From contig NZ_JAALLT010000002.1 in NCBI RefSeq assembly GCF_011059145.1, positions 892,178 to 956,177 on the forward strand: a DNA stretch of 64,000 nucleotides. Direction: 5' to 3'. Positions 7,607 through 15,430 of this stretch are shown here, piece by piece (the first letter of the stretch is position 1; each line of letters opens with the position of its first letter). Below the pieces are notes generated by a model. It was not told the origin of the DNA and did no database searches. It worked only from the letters and a program-made list of their open reading frames with translations. This DNA comes from Halalkalibaculum roseum (GTDB lineage: Bacteria > Bacteroidota > Rhodothermia > Balneolales > Balneolaceae). The translations under genes were made by a program, and so were the position numbers.

Positions 7607-9328
7607 ATGAGCGATTTAAACTTTAACATCCAGTCCCAATCTGATGATTACGATGCTATCGTAGTCGGTACCGGAATCAGTGGCGGATGGGCTGCCAAAG
7701 AGTTAACTGAAAATGGTCTCAAAACACTGGTCCTGGAACGAGGACGGATGGTTGAGCACGTGGACGACTACCCCACCATGCACATGGATCCCTGGGATTT
7801 TGAAAACAACGGTGAACCGACGCGCGAAGAACAGAAAAGACAAGAAAAACAGGCGCGAACCGGTTATGTCACTCATAAGGCCCACTCCCACTTCTTTGTT
7901 GATGATCTTAAGCACCCTTATAACGAAGAGAAAAGATTCGACTGGATCAGAGGGTACCATGTGGGCGGTCGTTCTCTTATGTGGGGACGTCAGAGTTATC
8001 GACTGAGCGACATAGATTTTGAGGCCAATGCCAAAGAGGGCATCGCTATTGACTGGCCAATCAGATATAGTGATATCCAACAATGGTACGATTACGTGGA
8101 AGAATATATTGGTGTGAGCGGTGAGAATCTTGGTCTTCCCCAGCTGCCCGACGGCAAATTTCTTAAACCAATGGAGCTAAATTGTGTAGAAGATCACCTC
8201 AAGCAGAGTATGGCCCAACAGTACAACGACCGTGTACTTACTATTGGTCGTACTGCCCATATTACCGAAGGTACCAAAGAAGGTCTCGGACGTGTTACCT
8301 GCCAGTATCGCAATCGCTGTATGAGAGGTTGCCCATACGGAGCCTATTTCAGCAGTAACTCCTCCACCCTGCCCGCCGCTGATAAAACCGGAAACATGAC
8401 ACTGATGCCAAACTCAATCGTTCATGAAATTATGTACGATCCTGAAACACAAAGGGCCACCGGTGTACGTGTTATTGACAGGGAATCAAAAGAAACTTAT
8501 GAGTACCGTGCAAAGGTAATTTTCCTTTGTGCTTCAGCCATTGCATCCGCAAGCATATTGATGCAGTCAACCTCCGATCGCTTTCCAAACGGTCTTGGTA
8601 ATGACTCCGGAGAGCTCGGTCATAATATTATGGATCATCATTTCCGGGTCGGTGCCTCAGGCAGATATGAAGGATTTGAAGATAAATATTACACCGGCAG
8701 AAGGCCTAATGGTGTTTATATACCGAGATTCAGAAACCTTGGAGGAAGTACCGATATGGATAACTTCCTGCGAGGTTACGGCTACCAGGGTGGCGCAAGC
8801 CGTGGTGACTGGTCAGAATCCGTTCGTGAATTGAATTACGGTGAAGACCTTAAAGAAGCCATACTGAAGCCCGGCGGCTGGTCAATGGGCATTACTGCTT
8901 TCGGTGAGACTCTTCCCTACCATGAAAACAAAATGACGCTGGATTACGATAAGACCGATGAATGGGGCCTGCCGACAGTAACATTCGATGCCGAATTCAA
9001 GGAGAATGAGATGGCCATGCGGGAAGATATGGCGAACCAGGCTGCTGAAATGCTTGAAAATGCCGGATTCAAAGACGTTTCAACCTACGATAACATCGGT
9101 GCACCCGGTTTGGGTATTCACGAAATGGGTACCGCCAGAATGGGTCGAGATCCGAAGACATCCGTTCTGAATGGAAACAACCAGGTACATTCCGTTCCCA
9201 ACGTTTATGTAACGGACGGAGCTGCAATGACCTCAGCCGGTTGTCAGAACCCTTCCCTCACCTATATGGCGCTGACAGCCCGTGCTGCCAACCATGCCGT
9301 AGAAGAACTCAAAAAGATGAACCTGTAA
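7607..9328 (+). CDS. GMC-family oxidoreductase (glycoside/sugar dehydrogenase catalytic subunit)
   Basis: 573-residue FAD flavoprotein. The nucleotide-binding GTGISGG motif is near residue 22-28. The C-terminal GMC end has the catalytic His in HEMGTARMG and an Asn in GCQNPSLTYMA. Cys232, Cys238 and Cys242 (C-x5-C-x3-C) sit where the bacterial FAD glucose-dehydrogenase/gluconate 2-dehydrogenase group carries an Fe-S cluster near FAD. There is no signal peptide. In this family the catalytic subunit is exported together with its Tat-signal small subunit, and that partner starts 10 bp downstream. It probably oxidises a sugar or glycoside hydroxyl and passes electrons to a membrane acceptor. The exact substrate and position oxidised are inferred. 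Confidence 0.85.
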   Translation: MSDLNFNIQSQSDDYDAIVVGTGISGGWAAKELTENGLKTLVLERGRMVEHVDDYPTMHMDPWDFENNGEPTREEQKRQEKQARTGYVTHKAHSHFFVDDLKHPYNEEKRFDWIRGYHVGGRSLMWGRQSYRLSDIDFEANAKEGIAIDWPIRYSDIQQWYDYVEEYIGVSGENLGLPQLPDGKFLKPMELNCVEDHLKQSMAQQYNDRVLTIGRTAHITEGTKEGLGRVTCQYRNRCMRGCPYGAYFSSNSSTLPAADKTGNMTLMPNSIVHEIMYDPETQRATGVRVIDRESKETYEYRAKVIFLCASAIASASILMQSTSDRFPNGLGNDSGELGHNIMDHHFRVGASGRYEGFEDKYYTGRRPNGVYIPRFRNLGGSTDMDNFLRGYGYQGGASRGDWSESVRELNYGEDLKEAILKPGGWSMGITAFGETLPYHENKMTLDYDKTDEWGLPTVTFDAEFKENEMAMREDMANQAAEMLENAGFKDVSTYDNIGAPGLGIHEMGTARMGRDPKTSVLNGNNQVHSVPNVYVTDGAAMTSAGCQNPSLTYMALTARAANHAVEELKKMNL

Positions 9329-9338
9329 TTGACATACT

Positions 9339-9992
9339 ATGAATAGACGCGAAGCTCTTAAAAAACTCGGACTCTCATTCGGTTTTCTTGTAGGCGCACC
9401 GACCGCGGTGAGCATACTGCAGGGATGTTCCAATTCTGGTTCAACTGCAGGTGCAACAGCAATGTTTTTCACTGATGTCGAAAAGGATATCATTACAAAA
9501 ATCGTTGATATCATACTGCCGGCAACGGCCGACACACCCAGTGCTTCGGAAGTCAACGTTCCCGAGTTCATTGATCAATATGTTAATGAAGTTGTAAGCA
9601 TTGAGGAACAAGATCGTACAAAGGAATATCTGGGTAAATTTATTGAACAGCTTAGTGCTGATAATGATAGTAGTGATGTTTCCTCGCTCACGGAAGATGA
9701 CATCCGGCCTTATGTCGCGGAAAGTCTCGAAAAATCACCGGAAGAAGAACAAAGAATTTATGAGGAGATCAATAACTACACCCAGGCCAAGCAAAACGGG
9801 GAGTCTATTGAACTCTTTGATGAGGTTGCCAATTTTGCCCTGCTTACCAACCTAAGAAGCATGGCCATCTGGAGCTATAAAACCAGTCAGACAGTCGGTG
9901 AGGAAATTCTTGCCTATGAACCTATCCCCGGCAGGCAGGAAGGTTGTGTCGATCTTGAGGAAGCTACCGGAGGAAGAGCCTGGTCTTTATAA
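9339..9992 (+). CDS. Gluconate 2-dehydrogenase subunit 3-like Tat lipoprotein
   Basis: 217 residues. The N-terminus has NRREALKKLG, a twin-arginine signal, and a lipobox ending at Cys30 (SILQGC), so the mature protein is probably a Tat-exported lipoprotein. The rest is the helical 'gluconate 2-dehydrogenase subunit 3' fold, which stabilises and escorts GMC catalytic subunits. It lies 10 bp after the GMC gene and 24 bp before the isomerase, clearly in one operon. It has no redox motif of its own. The second copy is at 11844-12449. Confidence 0.85.
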   Translation: MNRREALKKLGLSFGFLVGAPTAVSILQGCSNSGSTAGATAMFFTDVEKDIITKIVDIILPATADTPSASEVNVPEFIDQYVNEVVSIEEQDRTKEYLGKFIEQLSADNDSSDVSSLTEDDIRPYVAESLEKSPEEEQRIYEEINNYTQAKQNGESIELFDEVANFALLTNLRSMAIWSYKTSQTVGEEILAYEPIPGRQEGCVDLEEATGGRAWSL

Positions 9993-10016
9993 TCTAGCTA
10001 ACCTAACCTTTGCGTC

Positions 10017-10946
10017 TTGAACCGGAAACACTTTCTAAAGAGTCTTTTAGCAACAGGGGCATTTGCTTCGCTGGGTGGGATGCGAGCTATTGCAACACCG
10101 GGAAATAGGTCGATGCACTCCGCAGATACGTTCACCCTCAATTACGCACCTCACTTCGGAATGTTCGGAAATCTTGGCGGCTCGGATTTTCTGGATCAGC
10201 TACGTTTTATGCATGATGCCGGTTTTCGGTCACTTGAGGATAATGAGATGCGCAATCGACCGGTGGAGCAGCAAAAGCGCATCGCCGCGGAGATGAGCCG
10301 GCTGAATATGGCTATGGGAGTCTTTGTAGCTCATACCATAGGCTGGTCGGAGCCTAACCTCACCACCGATGATTCTGCCGCTCACGATAAGTTTCTGGAA
10401 GAGATAGAGCAATCTGTAGCAATTGCCGATAGGGTTAATGCCACATGGATGACCGTAGTGCCAGGACGACTGCATCCTCGTCTCGAACTGGCTTATCAAA
10501 CTGCAAATGTAATCGGCATTTTGAAAAAAGCCGCTGCCATCCTGGAACCTCATGGACTGGTTATGGTACTGGAGCCGTTAAATCCTTTAAGAGATCACCC
10601 GGGACAGTTTCTCACCAAAACTTCACAGGCCTACGAGATTTGCAAAGCAGTAGACAGTCCAAGCTGTAAAATCCTATATGATGTGTATCATCAGCAGATC
10701 ACTGAGGGTAATCTCATACCCAATTTGGATTATGCCTGGGAGGAAATAGCTTATATACAGGTAGGTGATAACCCTGGAAGAAATGAACCCACCACCGGAG
10801 AAATTAATTACCCAAATGTATTCGAATTTATCCATTCCAAGGGATATGACGGCATTATTGGAATGGAACACGGCAATTCAATGCCCGGTAAAGAGGGTGA
10901 ACAGGCTGTCATAGATGCCTACCGTGAATGTGACCCTTCTCTTTAG
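10017..10946 (+). CDS. Hydroxypyruvate-isomerase-like TIM-barrel protein, exported
   Basis: 309 residues starting at TTG (10017). Its first 30 residues look like a Tat-type or Sec signal (NRKHFLKSLLATGAF...). The AP-endonuclease-2-type TIM barrel that follows has metal-ligand segments LEPLNP, LYDVYHQQ, IQVGDNPGRNEP and GMEHG, closest to Hyi (COG3622) but with an added export signal. It probably isomerises or epimerises a keto-sugar made by the GMC pair upstream. It is the last gene of the + module, and its TAG stop forms the first bases of a terminator-like repeat. The true substrate cannot be read from sequence. Confidence 0.8.
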   Translation: MNRKHFLKSLLATGAFASLGGMRAIATPGNRSMHSADTFTLNYAPHFGMFGNLGGSDFLDQLRFMHDAGFRSLEDNEMRNRPVEQQKRIAAEMSRLNMAMGVFVAHTIGWSEPNLTTDDSAAHDKFLEEIEQSVAIADRVNATWMTVVPGRLHPRLELAYQTANVIGILKKAAAILEPHGLVMVLEPLNPLRDHPGQFLTKTSQAYEICKAVDSPSCKILYDVYHQQITEGNLIPNLDYAWEEIAYIQVGDNPGRNEPTTGEINYPNVFEFIHSKGYDGIIGMEHGNSMPGKEGEQAVIDAYRECDPSL

Positions 10947-10992
10947 CCACGGATTTACACGGATTTAACTAAAATCCGCATAAATCCGTGGC
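10946..10992. terminator. Bidirectional hairpin built from 10-bp repeats
   Basis: GCCACGGATTTA followed by CACGGATTTA (exact 10-bp tandem, 10948-10967) pairs with an inverted copy ending GGATTT-like at 10971-10992. It lies between convergent genes and starts inside the TAG stop of the TIM-barrel gene. A further GATCTGTGGCC fragment is at about 11012-11022. Both terminator and repeat-family member. Confidence 0.65.
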
Positions 10993-11026
10993 CCTAAATA
11001 TATTAGTGGAGATCTGTGGCCAAAGA

Positions 11027-11749
11027 TTACTCGAGCTCTTTAATTTTAATGTTACGGAAATTTACTCGGTCGCCGTGGTCTTGTAAACCGATATATCCTT
11101 CACGGGCATCTCCAAATTCCGGGTGACTGGCAAACTTGCTGTTGCGGATCATTTCATACCACTCATTGGTCCAAAGCTCATATTCTAAAACTTTTTCACC
11201 ATTCTGCCAGTGCTCTATCTGTGCGCCTTCAGCTACGATTTGTACGCTGTTCCATTCTCCAAAGGGTTTGGCATTCTGTGGTTTGGCCGGAATTAGATCA
11301 TATAATGAACCGGCCTTTCTGTTTCCATTTTCACCCATTTCTGCATCCGGGTGATTTTCGTTGTCGAGGACCTGCATCTCAGGTGCTGACCAGTAAATTG
11401 GTTGAGTAGGCTGCTCCATGGCCCGGTAAAAGATACCGCTATTGCCCGACTCCTGAACTCTCCACTCCAGTTTTAGAATAAAATTACCGAACTTTTGATC
11501 CGTGATGATATCTCCTCCACCCGATTCTGAAAGTACCGTAATCATCCCGTCTTCTACTTCCCAGCCTTTCTCGGGAAAGCTATCCCCGTTATAGCTTCGC
11601 CAGCCGTCGGTTGAAGTTCCATCGAAAAGAAGTTGCCAGCCGTCGGCTTTTTCCTGTTCGGTAAGGGTGTTTTGAGCGTTAGACATACAGTTGGTAAGTG
11701 TAAGAATTAGAAGTAATGAGAGAATTGCACGTAAGTGAATCATCATCAA
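11027..11749 (-). CDS. DUF1080 (3-keto-disaccharide hydrolase-like) lipoprotein
   Basis: 240 residues with a lipoprotein signal ending at Cys21 (TLTNC). The body is a LamG/concanavalin-like DUF1080 beta-sandwich: W(Q/R)LLFDGTSTDGWR start, GDIITDQKFGNFILKLEWR, NSGIFYR, EMQVLDN and GLQDHGD motifs. DUF1080 members have been linked to hydrolysis or elimination of 3-keto-glycosides, which fits the GMC dehydrogenases beside it. It is last in the minus-strand module, 94 bp after the subunit-3 gene, with a CACAGAG-type repeat between them. Localisation to the outer membrane or periplasm is inferred from the signal. Confidence 0.82.
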   Translation of the reverse strand: MMMIHLRAILSLLLILTLTNCMSNAQNTLTEQEKADGWQLLFDGTSTDGWRSYNGDSFPEKGWEVEDGMITVLSESGGGDIITDQKFGNFILKLEWRVQESGNSGIFYRAMEQPTQPIYWSAPEMQVLDNENHPDAEMGENGNRKAGSLYDLIPAKPQNAKPFGEWNSVQIVAEGAQIEHWQNGEKVLEYELWTNEWYEMIRNSKFASHPEFGDAREGYIGLQDHGDRVNFRNIKIKELE

Positions 11750-11787
11750 AATATTTAAGGTTTAGTCATTATTGAAAATAATTATTA

Positions 11788-11824
11788 CACAGAGTTTCGC
11801 AGAGGTGTACAGAGCTACACAAAG
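11788..11824. repeat. Phased CACAGAG repeat, four copies at 10-bp steps
   Basis: CACAGAG (11788), CGCAGAG (11798), TACAGAG (11808) and CACAAAG (11818) start exactly 10 bp apart. Same family as 2765-2802 and 58040-58077. It lies between the subunit-3 and DUF1080 genes. Confidence 0.65.
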
Positions 11825-11843
11825 GTTATCCGGATCTATAAGA

Positions 11844-12449
11844 TTAACTCTTCTTGTCTGCTAATCCGATATGTTCCATTGCTTCGTGCGAGCAGCCTTC
11901 CCAGGCGTACGGTTGATTACCCATATAGCCGATATCTTCTATACCCATTTTACTCGACCAGAAACCGGAGGCAACCAGATCTCTAAATCGGTTAAAGAAG
12001 CTAACCCCCTGCTGCATCTCGGGTTTTGCATCATCAGGATAGGCAATCTCGTCCAGCATCGCTACTTTCTCCTCTTCGGTGCAGTCGGTGAAGGTGTTAT
12101 CAAACTTTTTCTGGCACTGAATATCCAGCCAGTTCAAACCGCCCCGAATCGGGGTTTGGTATGACGGACGATCTAACATGGTAAAATCAATGAACTCAGG
12201 TACGCCGGCCTCCTCTGCATTCCCTGAACGCTCATCGGTGGGAATAATCATGTTTGCCAGCTGTCGCACTGTCTCAAATTCATGATCCGTGAAAAACTGC
12301 TTCTCCCACTTTTCCAGATCCTCCTCGGAAATATGCTTCCAGAATTTATCCTGGGTCGATTTTAGGGGTGGTGTTTCACAACCGGTCATAACAAATCCCG
12401 CAGCCAGGGTACCCAGTGAAAGTGTTCGTAAAGCTTCTCTTCTATCCAT
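11844..12449 (-). CDS. Gluconate 2-dehydrogenase subunit 3-like Tat lipoprotein (second copy)
   Basis: 201 residues. DRREALRTLSLG is a twin-arginine signal and the lipobox ends at Cys24 (VMTGC). The C-terminal part carries the family's YPDDAKPEM...FFNRFRDLVASGFW segment and ends in AWEGC near the C-terminus. It should escort the GMC protein encoded just upstream at 12551-14263 across the inner membrane. It is only distantly similar to the 9339 copy, so the two modules are probably old duplicates or separately acquired. Between it and the GMC gene is a 101-bp spacer that folds into a long hairpin of 7-bp units. Confidence 0.85.
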   Translation of the reverse strand: MDRREALRTLSLGTLAAGFVMTGCETPPLKSTQDKFWKHISEEDLEKWEKQFFTDHEFETVRQLANMIIPTDERSGNAEEAGVPEFIDFTMLDRPSYQTPIRGGLNWLDIQCQKKFDNTFTDCTEEEKVAMLDEIAYPDDAKPEMQQGVSFFNRFRDLVASGFWSSKMGIEDIGYMGNQPYAWEGCSHEAMEHIGLADKKS

Positions 12450-12468
12450 TATTAAAACATTAAATATG

Positions 12469-12547
12469 TAATGAGTAATAAGTAAGTAAGCTAATTAAAA
12501 TAATTAGGTCTAAAGTATTACTTATCACTCATTACTCGTTACTCATT
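12469..12547. repeat. Inverted array of 7-bp units (TAATGAG type) with inner hairpin
   Basis: TAATGAG/TAATAAG units at 12469-12485 face ATTACTT/ATCACTC/ATTACTC/GTTACTC units at 12517-12547. Inside lies a perfect CTAATTA-AAA-TAATTAG hairpin (12491-12507). The whole can fold into one long stem. It is placed within the GMC/subunit-3 operon. Not an annotated class that I recognise. Confidence 0.7.
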
Positions 12548-12550
12548 CAG

Positions 12551-14263
12551 TTAAAGATTTCCTTTCTTCATCTCTTCCGCAATATATTCCGATCCCCTCA
12601 TTGAGAGTGCCAGAATAGTCCAGGTGGTATTTTTATGAGGCTGGGATACAAAAGATCCTCCATCCAATACAAAGAGATTATCTACATCGTGTGCTTGACA
12701 ATGCTTATTCAGAACCGAGGTATTAGGATCGTCACCCATACGGGTTGTACCTACCTCATGAATAATCTGTCCGGGATTGGATATGCCATACCCGTCTTCC
12801 TTACCGGGCATATCCCAAAGTGCGTGTCCCCCCATTTCATCAATGATGGACCGGAAGGTGTTCTGCATATGGCGCACCTGGTTGTATTCCTGTTCGCTCC
12901 AGTTGTAGTTGAATCTCAGAACGGGAATACCCCACTCATCAACTACATTAGGATCAATTTCACAGTAGTTGTCTTCATATCCGATGCTTTCACCGCGCCC
13001 GGATAGCCCGACAATAGAACCGTAATATTTTCGGTAGTCTTCTTTAAGGCTCTTTCCATATCCGCCACTGCGTTTGGGTCCGTTGCGGAACATGTCATTA
13101 TAATTCTGTATGCCTCCCATAAAACCGTAACTGGGCATGCCGCGGCCTCCCCACAGTTCTACATGGTAACCTCGGGCAAAATCGAGCTTGGAATTGTCTT
13201 CCCACCATGGAATGTAGAGGTGCATGCCTCCTACTCCGTCTTCATTATGAGCTGGCATGTCCATCAGCTTCGGTATTAATCCCGCCACCGAGGTGCCGGT
13301 AGTATCCATCAGGTACTTACCCACCGTCCCGCTGGAATTTGCGAGCCCGGCAGGAAAATCGGTGGACTTAGAGTTCAGAAGCAGACGAGCCGACTCGCAG
13401 GCACTGGCAGCCAATACTACTACTTTGGCCCGTACCTTATACTCTTTTCTGTCTTTTTTATTGACGTAGGAAACGCCCCTCGCTTTTCCATCACTATAGG
13501 TAACTTCCCGAACCATGGCATTGTTGATGATCTCCAGGTTGCCGGTTTCCAGGGCCGGTGGCAGTAATACTGAGGGTGTGGAAAAGTTGGAATGCGTGGC
13601 ACAGCTGCGGTTGCACTGGCCGCAATAGTGACAGGCAGCACGCCCGTTATGAGGCTTGGTAATAATTGACAAGCGACTGGGAATCACGGGAATACCCATA
13701 TTGTCGCAAGAATCCTTGATTAGATGTTCGTAACAGCGCGGCTCCGGCGGGGGTAGATAAATACCCCCCGGTTCGTTAGGAATCCCTTCATTGGTTCCGA
13801 AAACGCCAATCAGCCGGTCAATACGGTCATAATAAGGGCTTATCTCTTCGTAAGTAATGGGCCAGTCTTCTCCCATTCCGTCAATACTTTTGACGCGAAA
13901 ATCATCGGGACCGAAACGGAGGGAAATCCGTCCCCAGTGGTTTGTTCGACCGCCCAACATTCTACCGCGAAACCAGTCAAATTTGGTTCCTTCCGTAGTT
14001 GTATAGGGTTCGCCTTCAATATCCCATCCACCGAAACAGGCATCAAATTCACCAAAAGGCTGCTCCCGCGTGCTACCACCTCTTCTTGGAGATTCGTACG
14101 GCCAGGTAAACATGGCAAAATCTTCTGAATCGAACCAGCCACCCGCTTCGAGCATAACCACATCGGCTCCGGCTTGTGTCAATTCATGCGCTGCCATACC
14201 GCCGCCAGCTCCTGAACCGACAATACAGACATCGTATTCCTTCGTACTTTCTTTTATCTGCAT
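12551..14263 (-). CDS. GMC-family oxidoreductase (second copy)
   Basis: 570-residue FAD flavoprotein. GSGAGGG is the FAD-binding glycine motif (about residues 16-22), HEVGTTRMG carries the catalytic His and PHKNTTWT the Asn. Cys211, Cys214, Cys217 and Cys221 (C-x2-C-x2-C-x3-C) align with the three cysteines of the 7607 copy, with one extra, and are likely Fe-S ligands. There is no signal peptide, so it is probably exported with the Tat small subunit encoded downstream. It lies 11 bp after the TIM-barrel gene at 14275. It probably oxidises a sugar or glycoside in the periplasm. The substrate may differ from the first copy, given the low similarity. Confidence 0.85.
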   Translation of the reverse strand: MQIKESTKEYDVCIVGSGAGGGMAAHELTQAGADVVMLEAGGWFDSEDFAMFTWPYESPRRGGSTREQPFGEFDACFGGWDIEGEPYTTTEGTKFDWFRGRMLGGRTNHWGRISLRFGPDDFRVKSIDGMGEDWPITYEEISPYYDRIDRLIGVFGTNEGIPNEPGGIYLPPPEPRCYEHLIKDSCDNMGIPVIPSRLSIITKPHNGRAACHYCGQCNRSCATHSNFSTPSVLLPPALETGNLEIINNAMVREVTYSDGKARGVSYVNKKDRKEYKVRAKVVVLAASACESARLLLNSKSTDFPAGLANSSGTVGKYLMDTTGTSVAGLIPKLMDMPAHNEDGVGGMHLYIPWWEDNSKLDFARGYHVELWGGRGMPSYGFMGGIQNYNDMFRNGPKRSGGYGKSLKEDYRKYYGSIVGLSGRGESIGYEDNYCEIDPNVVDEWGIPVLRFNYNWSEQEYNQVRHMQNTFRSIIDEMGGHALWDMPGKEDGYGISNPGQIIHEVGTTRMGDDPNTSVLNKHCQAHDVDNLFVLDGGSFVSQPHKNTTWTILALSMRGSEYIAEEMKKGNL

Positions 14264-14274
14264 ATACTATCCTG

Positions 14275-15219
14275 TTATTTGGTTATTTCCTGCCCGACCA
14301 TCGTCAGTAGATTCTTTGTTTTCATGATGCCCTCACGCTCCGAAAGCTCATTACCCTCATATTCAACACCAATGTAACCGGTGAAGCCGGCATTTTTTAC
14401 AATATTCAGCATCCTAGTGTAATCTATACTCTTTTCATAACCATCCTCATTAAAGGCATACGACTTGGCGCTCACTCCTTTTGCATAAGGCATCATCTCT
14501 TTCACACCTTTATATCTGTCATATACATTTCCTTCAGAGATTGTGAAATTTGAAGTACCAAAGTCAGGTAACGTGCCACAGTTTTCCATACTAACCTGTT
14601 CCATTACACCCGCGAGCCATTTCCCATCCGACGAATAGCCTCCGTGATTTTCGACAATAATACCCACCCCATAATCACTTGCAAATTCCGAAAGCCAACT
14701 GAGACCGTCAACCGCCGCATCCATGGTCTCTTCACGGGTCCCTTCCCCATAAGCATTCACTCTAATAGAGTGACAACCCAGGTGCTCTGCTGCCTCTACC
14801 CACTTAAAGTGATTTTTAACAGCCTCATTTCGCTTTTTATCATCTAATACGGCCAGCCCACCTTCACCGTCAACCATGATGAGTACCTGGTTAACATCCA
14901 GATCCCGGCAGCGGTTGTTCATTTCATTGAGATAGGATTTGTCTTGCACTTTATCCGCGAAAAACCGGTTGACATACTCTACGGCGTCGATGCCGAAATC
15001 ATTTTTGGCGGTTGCAGGGAAGTCCAGGTGGGTCAGCTTGCCTGCAAACAGTTCTTTATGAAGGCTCCACTGGGCCAGTGAGATATCGAAAAAGAGATCA
15101 TTCCCCATATTACTACTGTTTGCTTTTGCCATTCCCGGTAATAAAAGAGAGCCTGCTGACAGGTATCCGAGTTGCTTTAAAAATTCTTTCCTGTTGCTTC
15201 CCATGGTAATCCCGTTCAT
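14275..15219 (-). CDS. Sugar phosphate isomerase/epimerase-like TIM-barrel protein, exported
   Basis: 314 residues from 15219, or 309 if the internal ATG at 15204 (MGSNRKEFLKQLG) is used; the latter gives a cleaner Tat-like signal with a hydrophobic stretch and is my preferred start. The barrel has AP-endonuclease-2 family features: VDGEGGLAV, RVNAYGEG, VENHGGYSS, DFGTSNFTI and GVEYEGNE, which supply metal ligands. It opens the minus-strand module TIM-GMC-subunit 3-DUF1080 and so likely acts on the keto-sugar formed there. It is different from the Hyi-like protein at 10017. Substrate unproven. Confidence 0.8.
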   Translation of the reverse strand: MNGITMGSNRKEFLKQLGYLSAGSLLLPGMAKANSSNMGNDLFFDISLAQWSLHKELFAGKLTHLDFPATAKNDFGIDAVEYVNRFFADKVQDKSYLNEMNNRCRDLDVNQVLIMVDGEGGLAVLDDKKRNEAVKNHFKWVEAAEHLGCHSIRVNAYGEGTREETMDAAVDGLSWLSEFASDYGVGIIVENHGGYSSDGKWLAGVMEQVSMENCGTLPDFGTSNFTISEGNVYDRYKGVKEMMPYAKGVSAKSYAFNEDGYEKSIDYTRMLNIVKNAGFTGYIGVEYEGNELSEREGIMKTKNLLTMVGQEITK

Positions 15220-15430
15220 TTAGTGAGTGTTGATATGAAGTGATGTAAATAGTGAGCCATCCCGTTGCAAGCATTTCCTACACATCACCAAGAATTAAGG
15301 CATTTTACTTTTCTATGTCTAGTTTTTTCATAAATTAGGTGCAACTTTTTTGCTATAGGGCCGCAATTTTTTTTGATTGGAGTAAAATTATCGGGATTAA
15401 CCAATTAACCATAATCAATAAGGTATTCAG

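Noticed and set aside
14070-14327. Antisense and frame-shifted ORFs over GMC, VCBS, SusC and icmF genes
   Set aside because: They lie wholly inside well-supported genes, lack family features, and follow from the codon pattern of the opposite strand.
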